In this document: positions 1 through 8,735 of the stretch, piece by piece | How positions within the stretch are numbered: position 1 is the first letter of the stretch | Layout of the letters: every line of letters starts with the position of its first letter | Translations under genes and position numbers: made by a program | Source of the DNA: Pseudoalteromonas lipolytica | GTDB taxonomy: Bacteria > Pseudomonadota > Gammaproteobacteria > Enterobacterales > Alteromonadaceae | NCBI RefSeq assembly: GCF_001306915.1 | Contig: NZ_LJTC01000006.1 | Coordinates: forward strand, 124,774-188,773 | Direction: 5' to 3' | Length of the DNA: 64,000 nt | Notes under the pieces: generated by a model | The model's database searches: none | Told to the model about the DNA's origin: nothing | The model's input: only the letters and a program-made list of their open reading frames with translations

Positions 1-2107
1 TAGCCCCGTTTTTTCTGAACACAATATCTTAATAGGGCTTGCTTTAATTATTAGAGATATAACAAAAGAAAAAGATGCAGAGATAAAAGTAAAACGATTA
101 AATACAGAGCTTGAAGCGAAAGTTCGAAAGCGTACTCAAGCGCTTGCAGAGGCCAAAGATGATGCTATCAAGCATAGCGATATAAAAAGTGCTTTCATAT
201 CAAATATAAGCCATGAGTTACGTACTCCGCTTAATGGAGTCATTGGTACTTTAAACATTTTAAAACGAGAAGAGTTGTCTGATAAATCACGAAACCTTGT
301 TGAAATGATGGATCTAAGTGCATCAAATTTAAATCTATTAATTAATGACATACTTGATTTATCAAAGATCGAAGCAGGTAAACTGGATCTAAATCTTAAA
401 ACAACTAATCTACAACTTCTAATTGAAAGACTTGTTGAATCAAGTGCTATTCGAGCATTTGATAAAGGGTTAAATGTATATTTAGATACCAGTAACTTAA
501 ACTGTGAAAATGTTAAAACAGATCCTCTCAGACTCACCCAGATTTTAAATAACTTAATCAGTAATGCGATAAAATTTACTGACAAAGGCTATATCAAAGT
601 CATTGTTAGTTCTGAGCGCATATCAGAAGGTACACATAATTTAAAAGTGAAGGTCCAAGATACTGGAATAGGGATCGCGCCTAGTACACAAGGACAATTA
701 TTTGATGCATTTCAGCAGGCAAGTACAGCAATATCAGAAAAGTTTGGGGGGACCGGACTTGGTTTGTCTATTTGTAAACAATTATGCCAATTAATGGATG
801 GTGACATTTCTGTCAGTTCAACTTTAAATCAAGGTAGTGTTTTCACCTTCAATATTAAAGTTCGGTGCAGTGCAGAAAACATTCACGTTACTGAAAAATG
901 CTACGAGAATAAAGCCATTTTGGTGGCGAGCAGTAATCCGAATATTTGGGAAGTTTTGGATAAAACACTCAGTTTACAGGGCGGTATTGTCAGCACATGC
1001 TCTATGGCGGAATTGGGTGCACACAAAAGCAAAGCTTTTGATTACGTGTTCTTAGACTATGAAGATGATACTACTAATAACATAGGTTCAATCATTGAAG
1101 TTTTAAGCAAAAATAACCAAAGCGCTCAGTTTATAACACTTCACCAACCAGGAAATCCTCTCCCTAAGGGTATTGCATCAAAAGTTTCTCAAATCACCAA
1201 ACCGATAACCCAAACAGAGCTGGTGCGAGTAGCGGGCTACGAAGTGCCAAAAAGTGAACCATTATATCTACTTTCTGAAACCAGCGGGTTTGAACTTTCA
1301 GATGATGTTACCGAGCAATTGAACGATTGTACGATATTGATTGTCGATGATAACGAAATAAACGTTGAAGTTGCTAAAGGCGCATTAGATGAGCTGCCTA
1401 TAAATATTTTAACAGCAAGTAATGGACAAGATGCAATTGAACTTTTAAATCACTTCAACACAAATGAGAAGCAAATAAACTGCATACTGATGGATTGCCA
1501 AATGCCAATTTTAGATGGCTATCAAGTATGTGAAAAAATACGCACAGGAAAAGCAGGAGAGTCGTTTATTGATATTCCTATCATTGCAATGACCGCAAGC
1601 GCTATGGCTGGTGAAAAGGAAAAATGCTTAGCAGTGGGGATGAGTGATTATGTGAGTAAGCCAATTGAGGCAGTTAAAGTATTAGAAAAGGTCGTCAAAT
1701 GGTCTTTATCAAGCTACGAGGGGCAATCTAAAGCAATTCCTCTTGCCGGAAATGAACTCAAAGAAGAAAAGCTGTGGGACCGCGAACAAGCCCTTTCACG
1801 ATTATTAAATAAAGAAGTCTTACTAAATAAAATTTGTGAAGTGTTTGTTGTTAAAGCACCTATTAAAGTGCAGGAACTAATGGAGCAACACAAACAAGGG
1901 AATAGTGAAGAAGTCCGTCAAATAGCGCATGCGTTAAAAGGGATGTGTGGTGAAATAAGCGCTAACAAATTAAGAGAGTTATTCTCTGATATTGAGGTGA
2001 TAGCAGAGAAAGGTAATTTGGATATCGGCACTCAGCTAGCCTCTGTTGAACAAATGATACCTACGTTAGTAGAGGATGTTATAAAAAGTACAGTGCCTTA
2101 CAAGTAA
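1..2107 (+). CDS. Hybrid sensor histidine kinase, 5' end outside the window
   Basis: The reading frame is open from base 2, so the true start lies upstream; about 701 residues are visible. Order seen: the end of a PAS-like domain (GLALIIRDITKEKDAE), a coiled linker, the HisKA box (SHELRTPLNG, His codon at 212), an HATPase domain with the N box (NNLISNAIKFT) and G boxes (DTGIGI, GGTGLGLSI), and a degenerate receiver lacking the N-terminal acidic pair (ILVASSN). Then comes a complete receiver (ILIVDDN, phospho-Asp in LMDCQMP at 1493, the TAS and KPI motifs) and a C-terminal HPt domain (AHALKGMCGE, His codon at 1928). This is a His-Asp-His-type phosphorelay kinase of the ArcB/BarA/TorS layout. 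The signal sensed and any cognate regulator are not visible. It is the last gene before the integrase island. Confidence 0.93.
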   Translation, partial: SPVFSEHNILIGLALIIRDITKEKDAEIKVKRLNTELEAKVRKRTQALAEAKDDAIKHSDIKSAFISNISHELRTPLNGVIGTLNILKREELSDKSRNLVEMMDLSASNLNLLINDILDLSKIEAGKLDLNLKTTNLQLLIERLVESSAIRAFDKGLNVYLDTSNLNCENVKTDPLRLTQILNNLISNAIKFTDKGYIKVIVSSERISEGTHNLKVKVQDTGIGIAPSTQGQLFDAFQQASTAISEKFGGTGLGLSICKQLCQLMDGDISVSSTLNQGSVFTFNIKVRCSAENIHVTEKCYENKAILVASSNPNIWEVLDKTLSLQGGIVSTCSMAELGAHKSKAFDYVFLDYEDDTTNNIGSIIEVLSKNNQSAQFITLHQPGNPLPKGIASKVSQITKPITQTELVRVAGYEVPKSEPLYLLSETSGFELSDDVTEQLNDCTILIVDDNEINVEVAKGALDELPINILTASNGQDAIELLNHFNTNEKQINCILMDCQMPILDGYQVCEKIRTGKAGESFIDIPIIAMTASAMAGEKEKCLAVGMSDYVSKPIEAVKVLEKVVKWSLSSYEGQSKAIPLAGNELKEEKLWDREQALSRLLNKEVLLNKICEVFVVKAPIKVQELMEQHKQGNSEEVRQIAHALKGMCGEISANKLRELFSDIEVIAEKGNLDIGTQLASVEQMIPTLVEDVIKSTVPYK

Positions 2108-2281
2108 GCTCTGCTTAAGTCATAGAGAGGCGGTGCTAATTAGGGGGTCACTTTATATAAATTGCATAGAGCAATCCGCCGACACTAACTCTTTTTTGTC
2201 CAAATATGAGCTAGATTTTGCTTTATTAATATCAACTAATTAATAGAAAAGTTCACTCAGCTTAATATATTGCTAATAAAT

Positions 2282-2307
2282 AAAAACCCGCTAATTAGCG
2301 GGTTTTT
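2282..2307. terminator. Bidirectional terminator between sensor kinase and integrase
   Basis: A perfect hairpin with stem AAAAACCCGCTA and its complement, flanked by A and T runs on both sides, lies just past the stop of the minus-strand integrase. It can also end transcripts from the kinase. Confidence 0.8.
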
Positions 2308-2330
2308 ATTAGGTTAGATTACTCTCAAAC

Positions 2331-3533
2331 TCAGAAGTTAACAGTGAGATTTGGTACTTGTACCCACTCAGTCTCTTTTCCAAACTCAGTGTAAACCTTT
2401 GTAGATTTACTATCTGAATGACCCATACGGCTTTGAGGATCATTACCTTGAGCTTTGATTAGACGCGCTGAAAGGCCACGTATTTCATGATAAGTAGGGC
2501 GCTCCTCTGACTTTAGATGGTCATATAAACCTAACTCATCACGAATTTTAGAAAACTCTTTACTGATATTTTTACTTACTATCTGGGTAACGTGATTAAC
2601 CAGAGAACTAGTAGGGTTAGAGTTCTTCTTCGGCAGCTTATGTACAACATAGGGAGATAAGATTGCATCTCGGCTGTTGTCGATAATTGTTTTTAACGTA
2701 TCATTTATAGGAATAATCACGTGTGAAGCTTCGCTTTTATGAGTTTTTTGGCGATGGATAGCCAACTCCCCATAAACCGTGCCAAATTGATCTTGCTTTG
2801 GTACTTCATACCAAATACAACCACAGCGACCTGGCTCTGCTTTAGTCAATTTGTATTCAATTCTAGATACCTCTAAAACAGCATGTGTCGTTTGCATCGT
2901 TAAATTCATAGAAGTTTTTAACCACAAAGGGGCTGCCTCTAGGATCTTTATAAACGCTTCCAGATCTAACGGTTTTCGTTTCTTGTGCTCTTTTGGCTTT
3001 TTAATCTTTAACGCGGCTGGGTTTGTTGTCATATAGCCACTATCCTTCGCGTAGTCGAATACAAGCTCTAAGAAGCTAAGTTTACGATTATATACATTAT
3101 TACTAGCGCCTTCATGATTAACCTCCATGTAGTCAGTTACATGAGATAAAGCAATTTCATTGCAAGGCATAGTGAAGTAACTTTTTATACGCTGAACATC
3201 ATTTTTCCAGGTTGAAAGCAAGCCATTACTTGGGGCTTTGTCAGAAGTCATACGTTCAAGGATTGAATCTATAATAAGATTCAAACTTAATTGCACTGGC
3301 TTGTCATTCATCAGCTTATCAAATATTGGAGCTGAGCGTGTTCGGCGATTATACTCAAGTGCAACTGTGATCGCTTCTTGTCTATTTTGACTGACGATCT
3401 TTCTCCTGCCATCTGTAAGCCTAAGAGAGTAACCAGCTTTCTTGTCAAAGTATAAATAAGGAGGAAGATCTCTGTACTTCTCGCTACGTCTGTTACCACT
3501 ACTTTTATTGACTGCTTTTCTTTTACCTGTCAT
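2331..3533 (-). CDS. int: Lambda-type tyrosine integrase
   Basis: Tyrosine recombinase of 400 residues, expected to insert and excise the surrounding element at a short att site. The N-terminus (RDLPPYLYFDKKAGYSLRL then a basic DGRRK stretch) resembles the arm-binding domain of phage lambda Int, which also has RDLPPNLY. The catalytic domain shows the first Arg in the SRIEY region, the HEIRGLSARL box, RMGHSDSKST with the third His/Arg positions, and the nucleophile in KVYTEF close to the C-terminus. It starts at ATG 3533, one base from the stop of the upstream small gene, so the two are co-transcribed. Its 3' end points at the sensor-kinase gene, where the att junction would be expected; I could not identify a repeat there. 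Confidence 0.9.
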   Translation of the reverse strand: MTGKRKAVNKSSGNRRSEKYRDLPPYLYFDKKAGYSLRLTDGRRKIVSQNRQEAITVALEYNRRTRSAPIFDKLMNDKPVQLSLNLIIDSILERMTSDKAPSNGLLSTWKNDVQRIKSYFTMPCNEIALSHVTDYMEVNHEGASNNVYNRKLSFLELVFDYAKDSGYMTTNPAALKIKKPKEHKKRKPLDLEAFIKILEAAPLWLKTSMNLTMQTTHAVLEVSRIEYKLTKAEPGRCGCIWYEVPKQDQFGTVYGELAIHRQKTHKSEASHVIIPINDTLKTIIDNSRDAILSPYVVHKLPKKNSNPTSSLVNHVTQIVSKNISKEFSKIRDELGLYDHLKSEERPTYHEIRGLSARLIKAQGNDPQSRMGHSDSKSTKVYTEFGKETEWVQVPNLTVNF

Positions 3534-3534
3534 G

Positions 3535-3771
3535 TTAACTTAACTCCGCTAGTTGAGCTGCTTTTGCGAAAGCGGCTACATTAGTGAGCGGAAGTTGATT
3601 GCTGTAAACATATACTTCAGCATTGTTACCTACAAATTCACCTTCAATAACTCCGCCATTGATCCAACTTCTCAGAGTTTTATTTGATGGCCTTGAACAC
3701 TCGGTAAAAAACATGCTGGCCCATAGTTGGCCTTTCATCAGCCTACCGCCATTTGTAATTGTATGATTCAT
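3535..3771 (-). CDS. Small excisionase-like DNA-binding protein
   Basis: A 78-residue protein directly upstream of and coupled to the integrase gene, with a strong ribosome binding site (GGAGG) seven bases before ATG 3771. The segment FFTECSRPSNKTLRSWINGGVIEG looks like the winged-helix start of excisionase/MerR-like proteins. There the helix is followed by a short wing that carries a tip such as EVYVYSNQLP. The position immediately before int is the usual one for a recombination directionality factor. The fold is inferred from a weak pattern; a small regulator is the alternative. Confidence 0.6.
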   Translation of the reverse strand: MNHTITNGGRLMKGQLWASMFFTECSRPSNKTLRSWINGGVIEGEFVGNNAEVYVYSNQLPLTNVAAFAKAAQLAELS

Positions 3772-4538
3772 TTAGAACCTCCAAAGTTATTATATAAATT
3801 TTAAAAAAATTCATATTGTTTTATTTTACTATCCACAGTTTTTATATTTATCATTGTAAATATTCAGTAATTCTAAATATTAAATTGTGAATAACGGGTT
3901 TAATTTTGATTTATTTCAATATGTTTTATTTCAATATGTTTTATTTAAATTTGGCGGTGGTCTTTTTAATTTGTTACCTCACTTTTAATATATATTTTCT
4001 TCGTGTTGCTTATACATGTTAGCGATATTTTTTCTTCGTGCAACCCCTTGATTTATTCATTCTTTTTAACCATATGGATTTAAATAGAAAAAAATTTTTT
4101 TTAGCTCAAAAATTGTGCGTTCGAGTGTTTTGCTATTGATTTGATTGGCTTTTTGTAGTGGGGCGGCTGTTGATTTTAGATAATAGCGTTTAAACCTATG
4201 ATAAATATAGAACCCTGTTTTTTTGTTAATTAAATGACAGTAGTAATGTTTCTATCGTTTATTTATTTTTTGTAATTTAATGTTTAAATTTTGTTCAAAT
4301 TGTTTTTAAAGTGCTTGTTCATAATTTGATCAGTAGAGGCTGGCTCGTATTGCATGATATAAAATTAAATGCCTTTTAATGACAATTTGAATTAGAAATA
4401 GCACATTGATTTCTTGATAGTGAATAAATTTGAAGAATATTTAAACTATAAAAGCCCACTGATGTGGGCTTTGGTAGGACTAACTACTAGGACATAAATA
4501 TTTAATTCTTTGCTTACGTAAACTAAGCTTTGCTTAAT
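3772..4538. other. AT-rich intergenic region with DnaA-box-like sites
   Basis: No convincing gene is seen in 767 bases. It is very AT-rich and holds a 15-base tandem duplication (ATTTCAATATGTTTT twice, around 3913-3942). It also holds two DnaA-box-like 9-mers: CTATCCACA at 3829 and TGTGAATAA at 3886, the latter being the complement of TTATTCACA. It probably contains the promoter of the xis-int pair, and the upstream edge carries a terminator for the 4539 gene. Confidence 0.5.
4451..4472 (-). terminator. Terminator of the acidic-protein gene
   Basis: Hairpin AAAGCCCAC / GTGGGCTTT with a four-base loop, followed on the minus strand by TTTTAT. It sits about 65 bases past the stop of the gene at 4539-4943. 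Confidence 0.65.
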
Positions 4539-4943
4539 CTAAAAATCTGTATTATCACTGATACCTGCATCATCGAACCCCCAGTCTGACGCACCGTGGT
4601 CGTCATCAAACGTTATGATCCCGCCTTCATCCGACAACATGAAGCTATGGTCTGTGTGGTTTACATGGCATTCATCAGTACTCGATATTGAATCTGACAA
4701 AGCTAAGTTGTCATTAATATCTATTAACGATACAGGCTCTATGAGGGGCTCTGAAATATCGCTTTCAGTAGATAGCACGCAAGCAGTTGCAGCAGCCATA
4801 TCTATCTGCGCTGAGAGGTTTAAAGGGTTGGTCAGTATGTCATCACATACATCTGTTTGGATTATTTGTGTGTCTATATCTTCTTCTATAAATGGCTCTA
4901 CAGAACAATGGCCGAATAGTTTTAAACTTAGTAAGTCTGTCAT
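4539..4943 (-). CDS. Very acidic 134-residue orphan protein
   Basis: I do not recognise the family. The protein has about 30 Asp/Glu residues, a single Lys and no Arg in 134 residues, so it should carry a strong negative charge. The C-terminus ends in runs such as FDDDHGASDWGFDDAG. There is a good ribosome binding site (AAGGTG) eight bases before ATG 4943. The gene stands alone between the AT-rich region behind xis-int and a hairpin-rich region, and has its own terminator. The composition and mobile-element location fit a DNA-mimic or anti-restriction type protein, but that is inference only; it could also be a regulator or an unknown structural protein. The overlapping plus-strand frame at 4615-4956 has no ribosome binding site and is taken as a shadow. 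Confidence 0.6.
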   Translation of the reverse strand: MTDLLSLKLFGHCSVEPFIEEDIDTQIIQTDVCDDILTNPLNLSAQIDMAAATACVLSTESDISEPLIEPVSLIDINDNLALSDSISSTDECHVNHTDHSFMLSDEGGIITFDDDHGASDWGFDDAGISDNTDF

Positions 4944-5934
4944 AATTGCACCTTAATTTTCGTTTTGGCGCTATTTGACTTTAAGAATTTAAAACTCATT
5001 TGCAAACATATTTTTATAAAAACTTTTATCGACTAAAAAGTTTTCAAAGATAAAAAGTGTTGACTGCTTTTATCTATGGCTTTGTTTCTCGTGCAGCACT
5101 AAACACCAGCCTGTTTACGGTTTAATCACAGCTAATACTGTGCAGGCAAGCCATCTTATCTATCTCATAATTCGTTATCCTTGGCTCTTTGTAGAGCTTG
5201 TTTATCAATAAAAGCAAAGATACTCGTCCCGCTACAATTCGAGATTCTGTATCTGTTTTTTGTCAACGAGATAATCGTACACGCATTATCAAAGATTAAT
5301 AAAAGTAGATTATGCAGAAAGTATTCTGGTGTGAATTACAAAGCGAAGCGTCATCTCGCATCAAAGCAACCGCTTTGACTGCAATAAAAGCAGTTGTGAA
5401 ACAACTCAATAAATCGCGTAGTAAGAATAATTGCGAAGCCAATTTTCGAGCGCAGCAGCGCATGTCCGACTGTGGCGGACTAACCCCGCTTTTGTTTTTG
5501 TGGAGCAAAAATTTACTGTGTAATAGCGAAGCAATGAAACAGTAAACCTAAAAGTGAGGACACGAACGACTGCCAGCGTTACAAGCAACATGATTTATAA
5601 ATGCGCAGCCTGGCATGGCAAAAGGGGGGTTAGTGCGGCGCAAGCCGGACATGCGCTAAGCGTCAACCCTAGAAGCGAACGCTTCGTAGAGCCAGCTCGT
5701 TGACGAATGTCAACATGAGAGCTGGCGTGGGTTGTAAGCGTTTAATCTCAAAGTGAAACTTTGTGATTAATGAAGTGAAACTTCATATTTAGTTTATCTA
5801 TAAGTATTTTCATTAGGTGCAGTGAAGCGAATGCTTCTCCTAATGAAAAACCGATAAATCATCGCTAAGTTAGCAAAATTCGTATCACTCAAACCTTCAT
5901 ATCTCCAAGTAAACAAATCACAATGGAGATAAAA
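4944..5934. other. Gene-free region with dense hairpins before the MobC-like gene
   Basis: About 990 bases without a convincing gene. The left part (4944-5330) is AT-rich and probably holds the promoter of the acidic-protein gene. From 5340 to 5850 it is packed with short inverted repeats, listed separately. Several overlapping short frames occur on both strands (5181-5591) but they follow the inverted repeats and lack ribosome binding sites. The region could be an origin of transfer or replication, or encode a structured RNA; none of these is proven. Confidence 0.5.
5362..5849. repeat. Array of small hairpins with GAA-type loops
   Basis: At least seven inverted repeats occur in 490 bases: 5362-5377 (CAAAGC, loop AACC), 5392-5406 (AGTTGT, loop GAA), 5672-5685 (GAAGC, loop GAAC), and 5691-5726. 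The last is a two-level stem: GCCAGCTC outside, TTGAC inside, loop GAAT. They continue at 5744-5768 (11-base arms, one mismatch, loop GAA), 5770-5786 (ATGAAGT, loop GAA) and 5807-5849 (TTTTCATTAGG outside, GAAGC inside, loop GAAT). Six of the seven share a GAA or GAAN apical loop. The array lies immediately upstream of the MobC-like gene. Such structure suits single-stranded DNA recognition by a relaxase or a folded RNA; no function is demonstrated. Confidence 0.75.
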
Positions 5935-6807
5935 ATGACGATAGATAAATATACTTCTGGTATTACCAACAGTAATGTATACCAGCCCTACTTTGACATC
6001 GATATGCATTACAAAAAATATAAAAACCGACGACAACAAGGCCAGGCAAAACTAGAGTGGACAATTAAACATGCAATGCGGTTTGGGTTTATATCAGCGA
6101 TTGTGTGTGCAGAGGTATGGCAAACGAACAGAGCGAAGACGTTAGAGTTTTTAAACAAACTCGTATGTATGGGGTTACTTCAAGCAGCTAAAACAATTCG
6201 TGCGGCAGATGGTCGCGTCTATGTATTATCATACGCAGGGGCACAGTATGCGCGTGAGTTAACACAAATCGATTTCCCTTTTCGCTCAACATCAGAGCCA
6301 ATACGCCAGGTGAATCAAAACTCCATTATGCATGACAGCATTTTAAGCTTTGTTCTTGCGCTTGGTATTCAAAATAGTAATACAGACGGTACACCTAATC
6401 CGCTATGGAAAGCCTATTTGACTGAATTAGAGTTCAAACGCCTCTTTCCATCAAATAATGTAAAAAACGTTGATGCGCTAGTGTTACTGAACAATAACGA
6501 AGTCGCTGCAGTTGAAATAGAGCACTCATTCAAGCGAAAACAACAGCATGAACAAAGCATTTTAAAATTTAAAAGCGCACTATTTGGTGAGCAGAAGTTA
6601 TATGACAAAGTGTTTCTCATCGTAGCTTCAACAAAAATACAGCAAGACACGCAACGCTTCTACAAGCAGCTACTCGATGAAATGCCAACACGTTATGACA
6701 AGAAAACAAAGCTGCCATTGTTGACGGAGAGAGAGGCTGAGGTACTGATAGAACAAATAATTGTCAGAACAAAGTTTATAAACTTGGTTAATGATAAGTT
6801 TTATTAG
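5935..6807 (+). CDS. MobC / replication-relaxation-like protein (wHTH plus nuclease-like domain)
   Basis: A protein of 290 residues. ATG 5935 is preferred over ATG 5923 because GGAG (5925-5928) then lies six bases upstream. Residues about 35-105 form a probable winged helix (KLEWTIKHAMRFGFISAIVCAEVW, LEFLNKLVCMGLLQ, RVYVLSYAG). After a conserved-looking MHDSILSF segment comes VDALVLLNNNEVAAVEIE followed by HSFKRK. The Asp, the E-x-E and the downstream Lys give a PD-(D/E)XK-like pattern. This layout resembles the MobC / replication-relaxation group (PF13814-like), which includes mobilization proteins of CloDF13 type. It could be a relaxase or nicking accessory protein acting at the adjacent hairpins; a transcriptional regulator is the alternative. 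Family assignment is from pattern memory, not a search. Confidence 0.55.
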   Translation: MTIDKYTSGITNSNVYQPYFDIDMHYKKYKNRRQQGQAKLEWTIKHAMRFGFISAIVCAEVWQTNRAKTLEFLNKLVCMGLLQAAKTIRAADGRVYVLSYAGAQYARELTQIDFPFRSTSEPIRQVNQNSIMHDSILSFVLALGIQNSNTDGTPNPLWKAYLTELEFKRLFPSNNVKNVDALVLLNNNEVAAVEIEHSFKRKQQHEQSILKFKSALFGEQKLYDKVFLIVASTKIQQDTQRFYKQLLDEMPTRYDKKTKLPLLTEREAEVLIEQIIVRTKFINLVNDKFY

Positions 6808-7004
6808 ATTTCAATAATCACTCCAATGTAGTGTTACTAATAGTATTTTTTCAAGCTCGTTTCTGCCCTAAAATTAGTTTTGCTCAACTCAATTATAAAT
6901 GGAGTGCGTTTTTCAATTGAAGTTGGCATACTGATTTATGTGATAACTTTCTATTATTTGACTAATTCCATTTACCTCTAATTGCATCATTACAAGGAAT
7001 AGTT

Positions 7005-8732
7005 ATGTCTCAAATCAGGCATGTTGAAATAAGAAACTTTCGAGTGGTTAAGCATTTGATTTGGAAACCAACCCCCGGATTGAATTGTTTGATTGGAGCT
7101 GGTGATTCTGGAAAATCGACAATTCTGGAGGCTATAGATTTAGCCTTAGGCGCTAGACGCTCTTATTCGTTTTCTGATGCTGATTTTAATGGATTAAACA
7201 CAGATACTCCTATCGAAATATTTGTCACCATAGGACTACTAGCTCCAGATTTACTAAATTACGAAAAGTATGGGAAATTTCTAAGAGCATTCGACTTACA
7301 AAATAAATTACTACATGATGAGCCAGCTAATGGTTGTGAAACGGTTATAACAATTAGGTTAGTAGTAGACAAAGATCTGAATCCTGATTGGCTTTTATAT
7401 TCTGATAGAGCACTTGCAGAAGATATTGAAAGGAGACTTCCTTGGAAGCACAGAGAACTAATATCTCCAGCTCGTCTTGGCACAATATCTTCTCACCACT
7501 TAGGTTGGAGCAATAGATCTGTACTGAATAAGCTTTCAGAAGATAGCATAGACGTTTCAGATACCTTGACTCGACTAGGTAGAGCTACTCGTGACTCGTT
7601 TAGTGAGCAGAAAATAGATGGTATTGATGAAATACTTACTAAAGTTAAGACAATCGCAAATAAGTTGGGAGTTTCCGTTGAGCAATTAGAAGCTCAATTA
7701 GATGTAGGGAGTATTTCTTTTTCAAATGGTGCTATCAGTTTACATGGAGACAATAACACTCCACTTAAGCAATTAGGCACAGGCTCATCCAGATTGTTGA
7801 TTAGTGGTCTTCAGAAAGAATCTAGTAGCTCGAATATATTGATTATTGACGAAGCTGAATATGGTCTTGAACCGTTCAGAATAACAAGACTGTTGAATGA
7901 ATTAGGCTCAAAAGATGCAGAACCCCAGCAACAAGTATTCATTACAACTCATTCTCCATATGTTCTGAGAGAGTTACAAGCACAGCAATTATTTGTAGTC
8001 AGAAAACTGCAAGCTCCATTGCCTCCACCGAATCTATCGTATTCGCATATTATTTACAGTTTAACGAACAGCTATGAAGATCAGTCAACGCTTAGGGTTT
8101 GTGCGGAAGCTTTCTTTAGTAAAGTTGTTATTGTGTGTGAAGGAAAAACTGAAATCGGCTTAGTTAAAGGTATTGACTTATATAGCCAATCGTTAGGTAG
8201 AGATAGCATTCAAGCGCAAGGTGTCTTTTGTACTGATGGTGGTGGTGACTCAATGTTTACTAGGGCTCTAGTGTTCAAAAAACTAGGATATCACACCGTG
8301 ATACTAAAAGATTCGGACAAGGATGGTGAACATCAACAACATATTCAAACATGTATAAATAATGGAATAGGAATTTTTTCATGGGGCAATAACTTCGCTA
8401 CTGAAAATGCGTTGTTCTCTTGTTGTCCATCAACGTGTATTCCTCTATTACTGAATTATGCTGTTTTACTGAAAGGTGAGCAATCAATAAATCAGCACAT
8501 TTCTGACTTGTCTCAAAATAGTTATAACTTGCAGACTGCATTAGTTACTGACACTCCTGATTTAAGAGTAATTTTAGGGAATGCCGCAAAGAAGAAGGGC
8601 TGGTTTAAAGATATAGAACCAGCAGAATACATATCTCTAAATATTATTGGTCCAAACTACAGCAATTTTTCAGCCCAATTTACTACACCAATAAATCAAC
8701 TCTTTCAAAATGTTCTTAACCCGAAAGGCTAG
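7005..8732 (+). CDS. gajA: Gabija-type protein GajA (OLD-family ATPase with TOPRIM nuclease)
   Basis: An OLD-family class 2 protein of 575 residues, close to the length of characterised GajA. The N-terminal ABC-type ATPase has Walker A GAGDSGKST (31-39), a signature-like GTGSSRLL (258-265), Walker B ILIIDEAE (278-285) and an H-loop THSP (315-318). The TOPRIM domain has the acidic EGKTE (Glu 379) and KDSDKDGEH (Asp 436, 438). In the known Gabija system GajA is a sequence-specific DNA-nicking enzyme held in check by nucleotides and released when phage deplete them. It starts at ATG 7005 with AAGGA just upstream. A possible promoter (TTGAAG at 6917, TGATAA at 6941) lies in the 197-base gap. Its stop is three bases before gajB, so they form one operon. 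Confidence 0.88.
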   Translation: MSQIRHVEIRNFRVVKHLIWKPTPGLNCLIGAGDSGKSTILEAIDLALGARRSYSFSDADFNGLNTDTPIEIFVTIGLLAPDLLNYEKYGKFLRAFDLQNKLLHDEPANGCETVITIRLVVDKDLNPDWLLYSDRALAEDIERRLPWKHRELISPARLGTISSHHLGWSNRSVLNKLSEDSIDVSDTLTRLGRATRDSFSEQKIDGIDEILTKVKTIANKLGVSVEQLEAQLDVGSISFSNGAISLHGDNNTPLKQLGTGSSRLLISGLQKESSSSNILIIDEAEYGLEPFRITRLLNELGSKDAEPQQQVFITTHSPYVLRELQAQQLFVVRKLQAPLPPPNLSYSHIIYSLTNSYEDQSTLRVCAEAFFSKVVIVCEGKTEIGLVKGIDLYSQSLGRDSIQAQGVFCTDGGGDSMFTRALVFKKLGYHTVILKDSDKDGEHQQHIQTCINNGIGIFSWGNNFATENALFSCCPSTCIPLLLNYAVLLKGEQSINQHISDLSQNSYNLQTALVTDTPDLRVILGNAAKKKGWFKDIEPAEYISLNIIGPNYSNFSAQFTTPINQLFQNVLNPKG

Positions 8733-8735
8733 TAT

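Noticed and set aside
2108..2330. Search for an att repeat matching the tRNA-Pro end or 12450-12850
   Set aside because: The best match found was the 9-base ATTGCTAAT at about 2269 and 12573, which is expected by chance in AT-rich DNA.
4615..4956. A 113-codon plus-strand frame opposite the acidic gene
   Set aside because: No ribosome binding site; it is the complement of a better-supported gene.
5181..5591. Several overlapping short frames on both strands in the hairpin region, including a 77-codon frame at 5312-5545
   Set aside because: They follow the inverted repeats, lack ribosome binding sites, and overlap each other in opposite directions. I treat the region as structured non-coding DNA.
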